In this document: piece after piece, positions 45,146-53,494 of the stretch
How the letters are laid out: every line of letters begins with the position of its first letter
Numbering within the stretch: the stretch's first letter is position 1
Assembly (NCBI RefSeq): GCF_000468035.1
Contig: NZ_KI260542.1
Span: forward strand, 40,062 to 104,061
Origin: Selenomonas sp. oral taxon 892 str. F0426
Lineage (GTDB): Bacteria; Bacillota; Negativicutes; Selenomonadales; Selenomonadaceae
Length of the DNA: 64,000 nt
Reading direction: 5' to 3'
The notes under the pieces: model-generated
Database searches by the model: none
What the model was told of the DNA's origin: nothing
What the model saw: only the letters and a program-made list of their open reading frames with translations
Position numbers and translations under genes: made by a program

Positions 45146-45418
45146 TCAAATGCTGTGCATGACCTGAAAGATCTCCTGGTGCTGAAGCTTGATTTCAAGC
45201 CCGCGCTCCTCCCCCTTTTTCCGCAGAAGTTCCTGCAGATCCTTCAGGCGGATCTCCGCGTCATCCGGCATCTCAGCAATCATGACCATATTGAAAAACC
45301 CATCCATGATATTCTGGTTCACATTTAGGATGTTCACGCGCTGCTCGGCAAGAATCCCACTCACCATCGCCACAATACCGACCTGATCCCGCCCGACAAT
45401 CGTCACAACCAGCTTCAT
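45146..45418 (-). CDS. ACT domain protein, UPF0237
   Basis: The 90-residue protein is a single ACT domain, with [21 protein letters not shown] at the start split here for length as [11 protein letters not shown] and [10 protein letters not shown]. It is likely to bind a small molecule and modulate its UPF0210 partner. The ATG at 45418 has GAGGAG 8 bases upstream. A GTG nine bases earlier would overlap that site. Its own promoter is at 45484-45512. Confidence 0.88.
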   Translation of the reverse strand: MKLVVTIVGRDQVGIVAMVSGILAEQRVNILNVNQNIMDGFFNMVMIAEMPDDAEIRLKDLQELLRKKGEERGLEIKLQHQEIFQVMHSI

Positions 45419-45483
45419 CGTCGTCACTCCTCATCGAAAATATGCACACATCCAACGCAGATTGCGATAGAGATATACAATAA

Positions 45484-45512
45484 GTTATATCAGAAAATGC
45501 CGAAAGCGTCAA
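45484..45512 (-). promoter_or_regulatory. Promoter of the ACT/UPF0210 operon
   Basis: On the minus strand TTGACG (45507-45512) and TATAAC (45484-45489) are exactly 17 bases apart, about 65 bases upstream of the ACT gene. Confidence 0.7.
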
Positions 45513-45554
45513 TCATCATGCCGCTTTCGCCTAATATCACAAACATACATACGT

Positions 45555-45600
45555 AAAATCCCCATACGTCGGTCAGCATCCGTCGCATGGGGATTATTTT
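45555..45600 (-). terminator. Terminator after the ferredoxin/NapH-like operon
   Basis: AATCCCCAT and ATGGGGATT pair across a GC-rich loop (45557-45565 with 45587-45595). On the minus strand the stem is followed by TTTTA, directly past the stop of the membrane Fe-S gene. Confidence 0.7.
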
Positions 45601-45613
45601 TATGGCGATTGTA

Positions 45614-46237
45614 TCAGTCATTCGGGCACATACGCCGCTCACCGGGGATTACCGCATCCGCAGCCGCTGTTGCTTTTGCACGGCAGATCATCTGCGTCAT
45701 TGTACCCATGGGACAGATGACACACCAAGCGCGTGGACGATAGCGCAGCATCATCAGAATACCGATGATTGCCGAGGTCAGCATGAGGCTGTAGAAGCCA
45801 AAGGCAAACTGTGCTGCCCACGGCGCACCGCCTCCGCTGTACGCCCACCCCCACGGCACATCAAAGAGCCAGAACAGTGTCACAGTCTCTTGCAGAGGAG
45901 CGCCTGCCGCCGCATGATAGCTCACAACCATCACATTGGCAAACATGGTCAGAAAAAACGCCAGAAAACCATAGCGGAATCTGCGGGTGCGCAGCCACGC
46001 AGGCAGTTCCTTCCGCGCGGAAAGACGCAAACGGCTGCCGAGCAGCTGAAAGAGCTGCCCGCGATCACAGTAGTGATTGCAGTAAGCCTTGTTCCCCGCC
46101 AGCAGGGCAAAGCCGAGCGGCGTAAGAAAACAGATCATGCCGAGCCATGCAAACAGAATATTGACAAAGCCCAGAGAGAAATACACGATGGAGAAGATCC
46201 AAAAGTATTGATACCATCGCGTCCGCCGCTCCCTCAT
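45614..46237 (-). CDS. NapH-like 4Fe-4S membrane protein
   Basis: The 207-residue protein has about four membrane helices and two cysteine motifs of the NapH/YccM/RnfE-like quinol-side electron carriers: AYCNHYCDRGQLFQLLG (C53, C57) and AWCVICPMGTMTQ. It lacks the C-terminal ferredoxin domain common in that family. A separate 2[4Fe-4S] ferredoxin gene immediately upstream may supply it. The start at 46237 (MRERRTRWYQ) uses GGAGGTGCACAC, which lies at the end of the ferredoxin gene, with a four-base overlap. It probably moves electrons between the membrane and the cytoplasmic reductase of this operon. Confidence 0.75.
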   Translation of the reverse strand: MRERRTRWYQYFWIFSIVYFSLGFVNILFAWLGMICFLTPLGFALLAGNKAYCNHYCDRGQLFQLLGSRLRLSARKELPAWLRTRRFRYGFLAFFLTMFANVMVVSYHAAAGAPLQETVTLFWLFDVPWGWAYSGGGAPWAAQFAFGFYSLMLTSAIIGILMMLRYRPRAWCVICPMGTMTQMICRAKATAAADAVIPGERRMCPND

Positions 46238-46437
46238 GTGTGCACCTCCATTCGTATGACCTCCGCCGGACACTCGCGGCTGCACATACCGCAGCCGACA
46301 CAGTGAGCGGGATCGACCGTCGCATAGAGTCCGCGCAGAATGGTGATCGCACCGCGTGGGCACACATTCTGACACGTTCCGCAGGCAACACAGCTGCCGC
46401 GCTCAACAACAGGAAGCAGGCGCTTCTTCGTCCCCAT
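46234..46437 (-). CDS. Ferredoxin with two [4Fe-4S] clusters
   Basis: The 67-residue protein has two full C-x2-C-x2-C-x3-CP motifs: C16, C19, C22, C26 and C46, C49, C52, C56. The start at 46437 has GGAGGG 9 bases upstream and lies inside the 3' end of arsR. It overlaps the NapH-like gene by four bases. Together the two look like a split polyferredoxin. Confidence 0.88.
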   Translation of the reverse strand: MGTKKRLLPVVERGSCVACGTCQNVCPRGAITILRGLYATVDPAHCVGCGMCSRECPAEVIRMEVHT

Positions 46438-46741
46438 GAGATGTTCCCTCCTTGCCTTCCGCACGGAGAAGCGCACGCAGAATCTGCGCAACGCGCTCAT
46501 CTTTCAGCCGATAGGTGACCTCAAGTCCACTGCGCTCTCCACGGATCAGTCCCGCCTGCCGCAGCTTGCTCAGATGCTGCGATACGGTGGACTGCGGCGC
46601 ATCCAGACAATCCTGCATATAGGAAACGTTGCAGCTCCCCTCACGCAGAAGCCGTCGCACAATACAGAGGCGCACGGGATGCGCCAATGCACGCAAAAAA
46701 TCCGCCGCCTCCTCAAGTAGCTCCCGATCCTCAATCACCAT
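46403..46741 (-). CDS. ArsR/SmtB family transcription regulator
   Basis: The 112-residue winged-helix protein has ALAHPVRLCIVRRLL and the recognition helix APQSTVSQHLSKLRQAGLI. Cysteines are at 26, 37, 45 and in a terminal pair 111-112. Family members with such cysteines sense metals or sulfane sulfur. It lies one base after the CoA-disulfide reductase gene and overlaps the ferredoxin gene by 35 bases, so it probably regulates its own operon. The inducer is not known. A persulfide or polysulfide is my best guess from the neighbours. Confidence 0.85.
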   Translation of the reverse strand: MVIEDRELLEEAADFLRALAHPVRLCIVRRLLREGSCNVSYMQDCLDAPQSTVSQHLSKLRQAGLIRGERSGLEVTYRLKDERVAQILRALLRAEGKEGTSHGDEEAPASCC

Positions 46742-46742
46742 T

Positions 46743-48401
46743 TCATATCTCCTCTTCGTGCTGCATTCTCAAATAATAGTATCCACCGACCATATTCTTT
46801 GCTGTGAATCCGTGTGCGCGCAGAATCTGTTCGGCAAGATAGCCGCGCAGCCCCATCTTGCAGCAAACGATGATTGGAGTCTTCGGATCAAATTCATGCA
46901 GGCGTTCACGCAGCTGCGGCAGAGGAATCCGCTGCGCCCCCGCAATCTCACCGGTGTGGTATTCCTCCGGCGGACGCACATCAATGAGCATCGCTCCTGC
47001 TGCGACTTCCGCCGCCAGTTCACGCGGGAGAAGAGGGACACTTCTGCCCTGCAGGATATTTTCCGCCGCATAGCCTGCCATATTTACGGGGTCTTTTGCC
47101 GCAGAATACGGCGGCGCGTAGGACAGCTCGAACTCCTGCAGATCTGCCACCGTAAGCGACTGCCCGATTGCGGCGGCAATCACGTCGATACGCTTATCCA
47201 CGCCCTCCGATCCGATTGCCTGTGCCCCCAATATCACGCCGTCCGATGTACGGAACATCAGCTTGAGTGCAATTTCCTGCGCCCCCGGATAATAGGTCAC
47301 ATGATGTCGTGGAAAAATCACCGTAAAGCGATAGTCCTCACCATATTTCAGCCCCGCTGCCTGCAAGGCACGCTCATTCTGTCCCGTCGCCGCAGCGGTA
47401 CGTCCAAATACCTTCAACGCAGCCGTTCCGATCACGCCGCGATAAGCACGCCCCACTCCCGCCATGCTGTCCGCCGCCAGACGCGCCTGCCGATTTGCGG
47501 GTCCGGCCAAGGGAAGTGCCGCTTCCTTTCCCGTCTGCGCGGAACGTGTTAGCACGGCGTCCCCCACCGCATACACATCAGGCACATTTGTCCTCATGTA
47601 TTCATCAACGAGGATATGCCCACGCGCACCGAGAGCAATATCGCTCCCCTCTAGAAAGGACGTATCGGGGCGCACGCCAATCGCAAGTGCGACAAAATCT
47701 CCATGCACCTCACGCCCGCTGCCGAGGCGCACGCAGATTCCACCGTCCGACTGCTCCTCAAATCCCGCAACACCGTCCCCGAGTACCAGTTCCACACCAT
47801 GTCTGCGCAGTTCATCTTCAAGTAGAGAAATCATGTCTGTATCGAATACGGGGAGAATATGCGGCATTGCCTCGACCAAGGTCACAGAAAGCCCCCGCTC
47901 GCAGAAATTCTCCGCCAGCTCCACACCGATAAAGCCCCCGCCAACCACAACGACGCTGCGCCCCGTTTCCATCATCGCGCGGAAGCGATCCGCATCCTGC
48001 ACGCTGCGCAGCGTCGCAATACGCGGATGTTCAATGCCGGGAATCGGCGGACGTAGCGGCTTCGCTCCCGGTGAAAGCAACAGCGCGTCATAACGCTCCG
48101 TGTAGACACTGTCCGCAGAGCGTACCTCCACCGTATGCTGCGCCGTATCCACACGCACAACCTCACTGCATACACGCACATCGACGTTATACATTCCACG
48201 AAACTTTGCTGGGGTCTGGAGCAGCAGATCCCCGCGCTCGGCGATGACATCCCCCACATAGTACGGAAGTCCACAGTTTGCAAAGGATATATCCTCTCCA
48301 CGCTCAAAGAGAACAATCTCCGCGTGTTCATCCAAACGGCGCAGGCGTGCTGCAGCCGTTGCTCCACCTGCCACGCCTCCAACAATGATATATTTGCTCA
48401 C
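46743..48401 (-). CDS. cdr: CoA-disulfide reductase with C-terminal rhodanese domain
   Basis: The 552-residue protein combines a flavin pyridine-nucleotide disulfide oxidoreductase with a rhodanese. The FAD loop is VGGVAGGATAAARLRR, the single active-site cysteine is C43 in SFANCGLPYY, as in known CoA-disulfide reductases, and the NAD loop is VVVGGGFIGVELAE. The rhodanese part (about 455-545) has IVCCKMGLRGYLAE with the CxxGxR-type active loop. Such fusions reduce CoA disulfide or CoA-persulfide and polysulfide. The start is GTG after AAGGAG. It is the first gene of the operon. Confidence 0.92.
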   Translation of the reverse strand: MSKYIIVGGVAGGATAAARLRRLDEHAEIVLFERGEDISFANCGLPYYVGDVIAERGDLLLQTPAKFRGMYNVDVRVCSEVVRVDTAQHTVEVRSADSVYTERYDALLLSPGAKPLRPPIPGIEHPRIATLRSVQDADRFRAMMETGRSVVVVGGGFIGVELAENFCERGLSVTLVEAMPHILPVFDTDMISLLEDELRRHGVELVLGDGVAGFEEQSDGGICVRLGSGREVHGDFVALAIGVRPDTSFLEGSDIALGARGHILVDEYMRTNVPDVYAVGDAVLTRSAQTGKEAALPLAGPANRQARLAADSMAGVGRAYRGVIGTAALKVFGRTAAATGQNERALQAAGLKYGEDYRFTVIFPRHHVTYYPGAQEIALKLMFRTSDGVILGAQAIGSEGVDKRIDVIAAAIGQSLTVADLQEFELSYAPPYSAAKDPVNMAGYAAENILQGRSVPLLPRELAAEVAAGAMLIDVRPPEEYHTGEIAGAQRIPLPQLRERLHEFDPKTPIIVCCKMGLRGYLAEQILRAHGFTAKNMVGGYYYLRMQHEEEI

Positions 48402-48429
48402 GATATCATCTCCTTTTCTATATATTTAT

Positions 48430-48458
48430 ATATTACGATATAACGTTTTAATTGTCAA
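48430..48458 (-). promoter_or_regulatory. Promoter of the cdr-arsR operon
   Basis: On the minus strand a consensus TTGACA (48453-48458) and TAATAT (48430-48435) are 17 bases apart. The -10 region continues into an AT-rich, partly symmetrical ATATATAAATATAT stretch, a plausible ArsR operator between promoter and ribosome site. Confidence 0.8.
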
Positions 48459-48462
48459 TAAG

Positions 48463-48511
48463 AACGGGGCGCGTACACGAAGATTTTTGATCTTCATGCA
48501 CCTGCCCCGTT
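48463..48511 (-). terminator. Terminator after the methionine gamma-lyase gene
   Basis: ACGGGGC pairs with GCCCCGT on the outside and GAAGAT with ATCTTC on the inside, forming a long stem. On the minus strand TTCTTATT follows. It ends the hsp20-cheR-pyr-lyase run just upstream of the cdr promoter. Confidence 0.75.
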
Positions 48512-48521
48512 TGCCAGCTTT

Positions 48522-49757
48522 TTATGATAGAATCGCCTCTGCCGCCGCCATTACGCCGAGTGCTGCGTGCTCAAAGGTCAGGCCGCCCTGCAGATAGATG
48601 CAGTATGGTTCGCGCATCGGACCGTCCGCGCTCAACTCGATCGACGCCCCCTGTACGAATGTCCCCGCTGCCATGATGATCTGATCAGCATAGCCCGGCA
48701 TATCCCACGGCTCCGGTGCCGCAAAGGAGTCCACAGGAGACATCGACTGGATCGCGCCGGCGAATGCTTTCATCCGCTCCGCACTCCCAAGAACAATTGC
48801 CTGTATAATATCACTGCGTTCATATGTAAATCGCGGGAAGGTGCGACAGCCTAGTCCTTCAAAGATGCCGGCTGCAAAGACTGCTCCCTTGAGTGCCTGC
48901 GCCACAACGTGCGGCGCGAGAAACAGCCCCTGAAAGAGAAGTCGGTTCGAAATGAGACTTGCCCCAAGTTCATCCCCCATTCCAGGTGCTGTGAGCCGAT
49001 ACGACGCCATCTCTACGAGCTCACTACGTCCCGCAATATAGCCGCCCGTCGGGGCAAGTCCGCCTCCTGGATTCTTGATGAGCGAGCCGGCCATAATGTC
49101 CACATTCGGCAGTTCCGTCGGCTCAACCGTATCGACAAATTCACCGTAGCAGTTGTCCACGAATACAATACAATTTGGATTCGCTGCCTTGATCCGCGCA
49201 CTGACCGCGCGGATGTCCTCGATGCTGAGCGGCTCTCGCTCACTGTAGCCACGCGAGCGCTGCACAAGCGCGACCTTCGTCTGTGCCGTTACAACGCGCG
49301 CAATACCATCCAAATCGACGTGTCCATCCGGCATAGGCAGCTCATCATAGAGTACGCCAAACTCCTTGAGGGAGCCGATACTCTCATGTGCCCAACCAAT
49401 GACAGTCTGCATCGTATCGTACGGCGCTCCTGTGATCGAGACAAGTTGATCGCCGGGTCTCAGGATGCCGAAGAGCACCGTTGCAAGCGCGTGCGTTCCG
49501 GAGACGAAGTGCGTCCGTACGAGCGCCCGCTCCGCACCAAAAACGCGCGCATAGAGTTCATCCAGCTTTTCCCGCCCGAGATCGCTGTACGCATATCCTG
49601 CGCTCACGCCAAAGTGTGCATCGGAAACGCGGCACTCCCGCATGGCATCCAGCACCTTGCGGGTATTGAACTCCGCGACTTCATCCATTCGTGCAAACGT
49701 ATCACGTGCCCGCTCAATAACCTCCGCGCGCAGCGTGCCTAACTCGTCCCTCTGCAA
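48522..49757 (-). CDS. Methionine gamma-lyase family protein (YnbB-like)
   Basis: The 411-residue PLP enzyme has the catalytic lysine in MAGSLIKNPGGGLAPTGGY and VDNCYGEFVDT before it, the pattern of the family annotated as methionine gamma-lyase or 'aluminium resistance protein'. It is related to Cys/Met metabolism enzymes. The true reaction is unproven in most members. The start is TTG at 49757 after AGTAGGA, four bases from the upstream unknown gene, and it is the last gene of its operon. Confidence 0.85.
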   Translation of the reverse strand: MQRDELGTLRAEVIERARDTFARMDEVAEFNTRKVLDAMRECRVSDAHFGVSAGYAYSDLGREKLDELYARVFGAERALVRTHFVSGTHALATVLFGILRPGDQLVSITGAPYDTMQTVIGWAHESIGSLKEFGVLYDELPMPDGHVDLDGIARVVTAQTKVALVQRSRGYSEREPLSIEDIRAVSARIKAANPNCIVFVDNCYGEFVDTVEPTELPNVDIMAGSLIKNPGGGLAPTGGYIAGRSELVEMASYRLTAPGMGDELGASLISNRLLFQGLFLAPHVVAQALKGAVFAAGIFEGLGCRTFPRFTYERSDIIQAIVLGSAERMKAFAGAIQSMSPVDSFAAPEPWDMPGYADQIIMAAGTFVQGASIELSADGPMREPYCIYLQGGLTFEHAALGVMAAAEAILS

Positions 49758-49760
49758 ATC

Positions 49761-50450
49761 CTACTTCCTTTCCAAATCCGACTGTGTGCGCGCCATGCGC
49801 AGATAACGCACAAGATGCAGCTTCAGCCGCTGCTCCAGCTCCTCGAGATCTGACGCATCAAACGAATAACTCACATACGGCATACCGTTCACATGATATT
49901 CACCAAAGAATTCATTTCGATAGCAGTTATAGTAAATTCCGACGTCATTTTTTCGTGCAAAGTCAACATAATCAATGATGAGAAAGGAACCATTCGTGAG
50001 TTCTGCAGGAGCCAGAGGGTGGATAAAGAGCGTATATCCCTCCATCTCCTCCGGCAACGCTTTTCCATATATCCATGCTTCAATGCTCTCGCGCACGGGC
50101 AGGAGTTCCTGCGTTGTTAGCGCATTCGCATGAATTTCCTTTATTACGCGCGGCAAATAGCGCATCAGTTCCTGCCCAAACGCATCCAAATCCCCGTGGA
50201 TAAAGGATGGCAGGGCAAAACTCACCACACCAATCTCGACACGCAGCTTGTAGGAGGTGGTCGATGCGTCATAAAAACCGACAACGGCGCGATGCTCCTG
50301 CACATGATCGTAACGAAAGAAATCATACTGCGCCTCGCTTGCCTGCCGCTCCTTCGAAAGAACGAACCCTTCGATTTCGGCGGGGAGTTTGTCCAACACC
50401 ATCCATTCGGCAAGCGCGGCATCAATTTGCTCCGTAAATTCCTCAGCCAT
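49761..50450 (-). CDS. Unknown protein made of two tandem homologous domains
   Basis: The 229-residue acidic cytoplasmic protein matches no family I recognise. It contains an internal duplication: residues 22-104 (LPAEIEGFVL ... LMRYLPRVI) resemble 132-218 (LPEEMEGYTL ... LVRYLRM), with matching 'FxxxDYV/RYDHV' middles and a 'GDLDAF'/'SDLEEL' helix. The ATG at 50450 follows AGGGA; a TTG precedes it by three bases. It sits 11 bases after pyrE and four before the lyase gene, so it is expressed with pyrimidine genes. No signal peptide or membrane helix is seen. Confidence 0.75.
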   Translation of the reverse strand: MAEEFTEQIDAALAEWMVLDKLPAEIEGFVLSKERQASEAQYDFFRYDHVQEHRAVVGFYDASTTSYKLRVEIGVVSFALPSFIHGDLDAFGQELMRYLPRVIKEIHANALTTQELLPVRESIEAWIYGKALPEEMEGYTLFIHPLAPAELTNGSFLIIDYVDFARKNDVGIYYNCYRNEFFGEYHVNGMPYVSYSFDASDLEELEQRLKLHLVRYLRMARTQSDLERK

Positions 50451-50461
50451 CAAAGTCCCTG

Positions 50462-51040
50462 CTACTTACCCGTACGTCCGCGCTTCGTCATTGGAACACT
50501 CTTGGCACAAAGCGGACAGCTCTCAGGCGCATAGGTCTCTACATCCATTGTGAGGAGTGCCGTTGCAGGAACGTCGCCGAACCGTGCCTTTCCTCCGCTG
50601 CGGTCAACAAGCATGGATATCGCAACAGGAACAGCCCCCGCCTCTTTGACTACCTCGATTACTTCCTTGATCGATCCCCCTGTCGTGACAATGTCCTCGA
50701 CGATGAGCACACGCTCACCGGCACGCAGCGAGAAGCCGCGACGAAACGTCATCTTCCCATCCACACGCTCCGTGAAGATCGCGCGTGTCCCGAGAGCCTT
50801 GCCCGTCTCATGTGCAAGCAGGATGCCGCCCGTCACGGGGCCAACCACCGTCTCAATCTCCGCATCCTTGAACTTCTCTGCCATTGCCTCACAAAGTTGC
50901 TGTGTATAGGCAGGATGCTGAAGCACATTGAACTTTTCTACATAATGCGGGCTGTGCAGCCCCGAAGTCAGCAAAAAATGTCCATCCATGATCGCCCCTG
51001 TCTTTACGAGCAGTGCGCGCACTTCCTCCTGTGTCATCAT
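50462..51040 (-). CDS. pyrE: Orotate phosphoribosyltransferase
   Basis: It converts orotate and PRPP to OMP. The 192-residue protein has the PRPP-binding loop VLIVEDIVTTGGS and the flexible TERVDGKMTFRRGF segment. A C-terminal cysteine cluster (SCPLCAKSV) is typical of the PyrE subclass in many Firmicutes. It overlaps pyrF by four bases. Confidence 0.95.
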   Translation of the reverse strand: MMTQEEVRALLVKTGAIMDGHFLLTSGLHSPHYVEKFNVLQHPAYTQQLCEAMAEKFKDAEIETVVGPVTGGILLAHETGKALGTRAIFTERVDGKMTFRRGFSLRAGERVLIVEDIVTTGGSIKEVIEVVKEAGAVPVAISMLVDRSGGKARFGDVPATALLTMDVETYAPESCPLCAKSVPMTKRGRTGK

Positions 51041-51750
51041 ACAGCCTCCATCTCCTTCAAAACAGCCTCTGCTGCCGCACGCGGATCCTCCGCTGCATAA
51101 ATCGCACGTCCGACCACAATCTGCGACGCACCAGAGCGAATCGCCCCCGCCGGTGTCATGACGCGCCGCTGATCGTCATGTGAAACACCTGCGGGGCGAA
51201 TGCCCGGCGTCACGATAAGAAAATCCTCACCACAAGCGCGCCGAATCTCTGCCGTCTCCGCAGGCGAGGCGACCACACCGTCCAGTCCCGCCTCCTGCGC
51301 GAGCTTCGCACGTCGCAGAACGGAATCCGCAACAGGCTCTGTGTGCCCAAGGCCTGCCCAATCCTCTGCATCCATGCTTGTGAGCACCGTGACACCAATC
51401 AGCTTCGGACAGGGAATATCCGCCTCAGCTGCCGCACTGTGCAGAGCCTCTGCTGCCGCCTTCATCATACGCAGGCCGCCCGCAGTATGGACGTTCAGGA
51501 TGTCGGGACGCAGCCGCAGCAGTGAGCAAATCCCGTTCCCCACAGTATTTGGAATATCATGGAGCTTGAGGTCGAGAAAGACCTTCTTTCTCTCCCCCTT
51601 GAGCCATGTGACAATATCGCCGCCAAGTGCGTAGAAAAGCTCCATGCCCACCTTGTAATAGCCAACACGCTCCCCAAGTTGCGTGACGAGTTTCTCTGCC
51701 TCCGCACGTGTCGATACATCCAGTGCAGCAATCAACCGTTCATCCGCCAT
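51037..51750 (-). CDS. pyrF: Orotidine 5'-phosphate decarboxylase
   Basis: It makes UMP from OMP. The 237-residue barrel has LIAALDVSTRAEA, the catalytic DLKLHDIPNTV, LIGVTVLTSM, and the phosphate loop IVTPGIRP and IVVGRAIY. It lies four bases after the PaaK-like gene. The other pyr genes are not in the window. Confidence 0.96.
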   Translation of the reverse strand: MADERLIAALDVSTRAEAEKLVTQLGERVGYYKVGMELFYALGGDIVTWLKGERKKVFLDLKLHDIPNTVGNGICSLLRLRPDILNVHTAGGLRMMKAAAEALHSAAAEADIPCPKLIGVTVLTSMDAEDWAGLGHTEPVADSVLRRAKLAQEAGLDGVVASPAETAEIRRACGEDFLIVTPGIRPAGVSHDDQRRVMTPAGAIRSGASQIVVGRAIYAAEDPRAAAEAVLKEMEAV

Positions 51751-51754
51751 GTTT

Positions 51755-52672
51755 TCACTCCTCTATGATGCGCAGCCGCGCATCCCCGCAGCTGCATTGT
51801 TCCCGTATGAGGCGCACGGAGAGACCTGTACGATACCGCAGGATAGGCTGCGCCTCCGCCGCAATCGTCGAAAGAACAAGCTGTCCGCATGCATCGCTCT
51901 CGCACGAAGATCGCCCCGTTTCATCAACAACCTCTGCAAAGAAGAGCCTATCCTCGAGGTGAATCCCCTCATTCGCCGCGCAGCCGGCTCCGATGAGCGC
52001 TCCCATCTGCGCCAGTGTATAGATATGAGTGTGACGCACTCCCGTGCGCTCTGCCAGTTCACACGCAAACACCTGCGGCATAATGTGATTTCCAACGGTA
52101 ATCAGTCGGTTCATATAACTGTCGCCCATGACCTCCGCAAGTGCAGGCAGATCATGCTCCCAGGCAATGATGGTATCGGGAACTGCTGCACGAAGAAGCT
52201 GCGCCGCAGTATCAGCTCCCGTACAGGGCAGCACCGCCGCACCAATCGAATCAAGTGCATACTGCAGGTCGAGCGTACGACTATCCGCAAAATCTCCTGT
52301 AAGGAGCACTGTACTCGCGCGGTTCACGCCACAGGAGACTAGCATATCAGCTGCCGTCTGTACCTGTCGTGCAATGTCCCCTTGTGTATAGCAATGAATC
52401 CCGTACGTCCCATCATCATCGCACAAAGCACTCATGCGAAGAAGGGACGAGAGCGGCAGCGTGAGCATGAAAAAGGGGGCATCTGCCCCCTCTTTCACCA
52501 CATCATCCCAAAACGGGAACTTTACCATGTCCGCAAAGCTCTGCACACATGCATGACTGAGGCCCGCACGCGCGAAGGCAGCGCGGTAGAACTCTATCTT
52601 CTCCTCCGCCCATTTTAGGGTGCGTCGGAGCAACGCAAGACGCTGCTCCGATGTCAGCATCTCAGAGATCAT
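51755..52672 (-). CDS. PaaK-like adenylate-forming domain, C-terminally short
   Basis: The 305-residue protein resembles the N-terminal part of phenylacetate-CoA ligases: the start LKWAEEKIEFYRAAFARAG, KFPFWDDVV, and a late PILRYRTGLSVRLI followed by the CSCGDARLRI turn. Full PaaK is about 430 residues with a C-terminal domain carrying the catalytic lysine, which is absent. The usual SSG/STG-rich nucleotide loop is also not obvious (CDDDGTYGIHCYT stands in its place). It overlaps cheR by four bases (ATGA). It may be a non-catalytic or altered ligase rather than a true CoA ligase. Confidence 0.65.
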   Translation of the reverse strand: MISEMLTSEQRLALLRRTLKWAEEKIEFYRAAFARAGLSHACVQSFADMVKFPFWDDVVKEGADAPFFMLTLPLSSLLRMSALCDDDGTYGIHCYTQGDIARQVQTAADMLVSCGVNRASTVLLTGDFADSRTLDLQYALDSIGAAVLPCTGADTAAQLLRAAVPDTIIAWEHDLPALAEVMGDSYMNRLITVGNHIMPQVFACELAERTGVRHTHIYTLAQMGALIGAGCAANEGIHLEDRLFFAEVVDETGRSSCESDACGQLVLSTIAAEAQPILRYRTGLSVRLIREQCSCGDARLRIIEE

Positions 52673-53457
52673 GATTCGAGAGGGCGCTGATAGAAGAACG
52701 GCTGAAAGCTCGTATAACCCATCTTGCGGAAGTTCAGGATGGACTCTGTCGCACCGACAAAGAGAATTCCACCTGGCTTCAGTGCCTCAAAGAAATGACG
52801 ATAGAGCTGATCCTTCGCCTCATCCGTAAAATAGATGACAACATTGCGGCAGAGGATCAGGTCGAATCCCGTCTCGAACTTATCCTGCAGCAGATTGTGC
52901 CGCTTGAACTCGATCATGCTCTTGATCTCAGATTTTACAGCAAAGTGATCGCCGTCCTGATCAAAATACTTGCGGCGACGCTCAGGCGCCATACTCTTGA
53001 TCTCATCTGCCGTATAGACACCACGCTTCGCCTTCGCGAGAATCTCGACATCGAGATCAGAGGCGAGAATGCGGTGCCTTGTTCCCGGCGTCATCTCTTT
53101 CATAATGATCGCAAGCGAATACGGTTCCGCTCCGATGGAGCAGCCTGCACTCCAAATATTGAGCTTCGATGAGCGCTGGAGGAGATCGGGAATAACATCC
53201 GTCTCGAGCTTGCTGAACTTCTCCGGCGTGCGGAAAAACTCCGATACGTTGATCGTCAGATATTCGATGAACGCCGCAAAGTCATCCTTATTCTGACAGA
53301 CATGATCGAAATACTCGACACATCCCTTATATCCTGCCCGCGTGATCAGATTGTTGATCCGCCGTTTCATCTGCGGCTCTTTGTAGAGGTCGAGATCGAT
53401 CTCCGTCTTCGCCTTGAGCTTCTGCTTAAATTGCTCCCAGTCGCGATCTTCCGCCAT
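52669..53457 (-). CDS. cheR: CheR-type protein-glutamate methyltransferase
   Basis: It methylates glutamates on chemoreceptors using SAM. The 262-residue protein has the helical CheR_N domain, TINVSEFFRTPEKF, the SAM loop IWSAGCSIGAEPYSLAI, and LILCRNVVIYF then GGILFVGATE. All catalytic segments look intact. No other chemotaxis genes are nearby, so it is an orphan in an operon with hsp20 upstream and pyr genes downstream. Confidence 0.93.
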   Translation of the reverse strand: MAEDRDWEQFKQKLKAKTEIDLDLYKEPQMKRRINNLITRAGYKGCVEYFDHVCQNKDDFAAFIEYLTINVSEFFRTPEKFSKLETDVIPDLLQRSSKLNIWSAGCSIGAEPYSLAIIMKEMTPGTRHRILASDLDVEILAKAKRGVYTADEIKSMAPERRRKYFDQDGDHFAVKSEIKSMIEFKRHNLLQDKFETGFDLILCRNVVIYFTDEAKDQLYRHFFEALKPGGILFVGATESILNFRKMGYTSFQPFFYQRPLES

Positions 53458-53494
53458 ACATTACCCTCCCAAACACATTCCCTACAGTACGATC

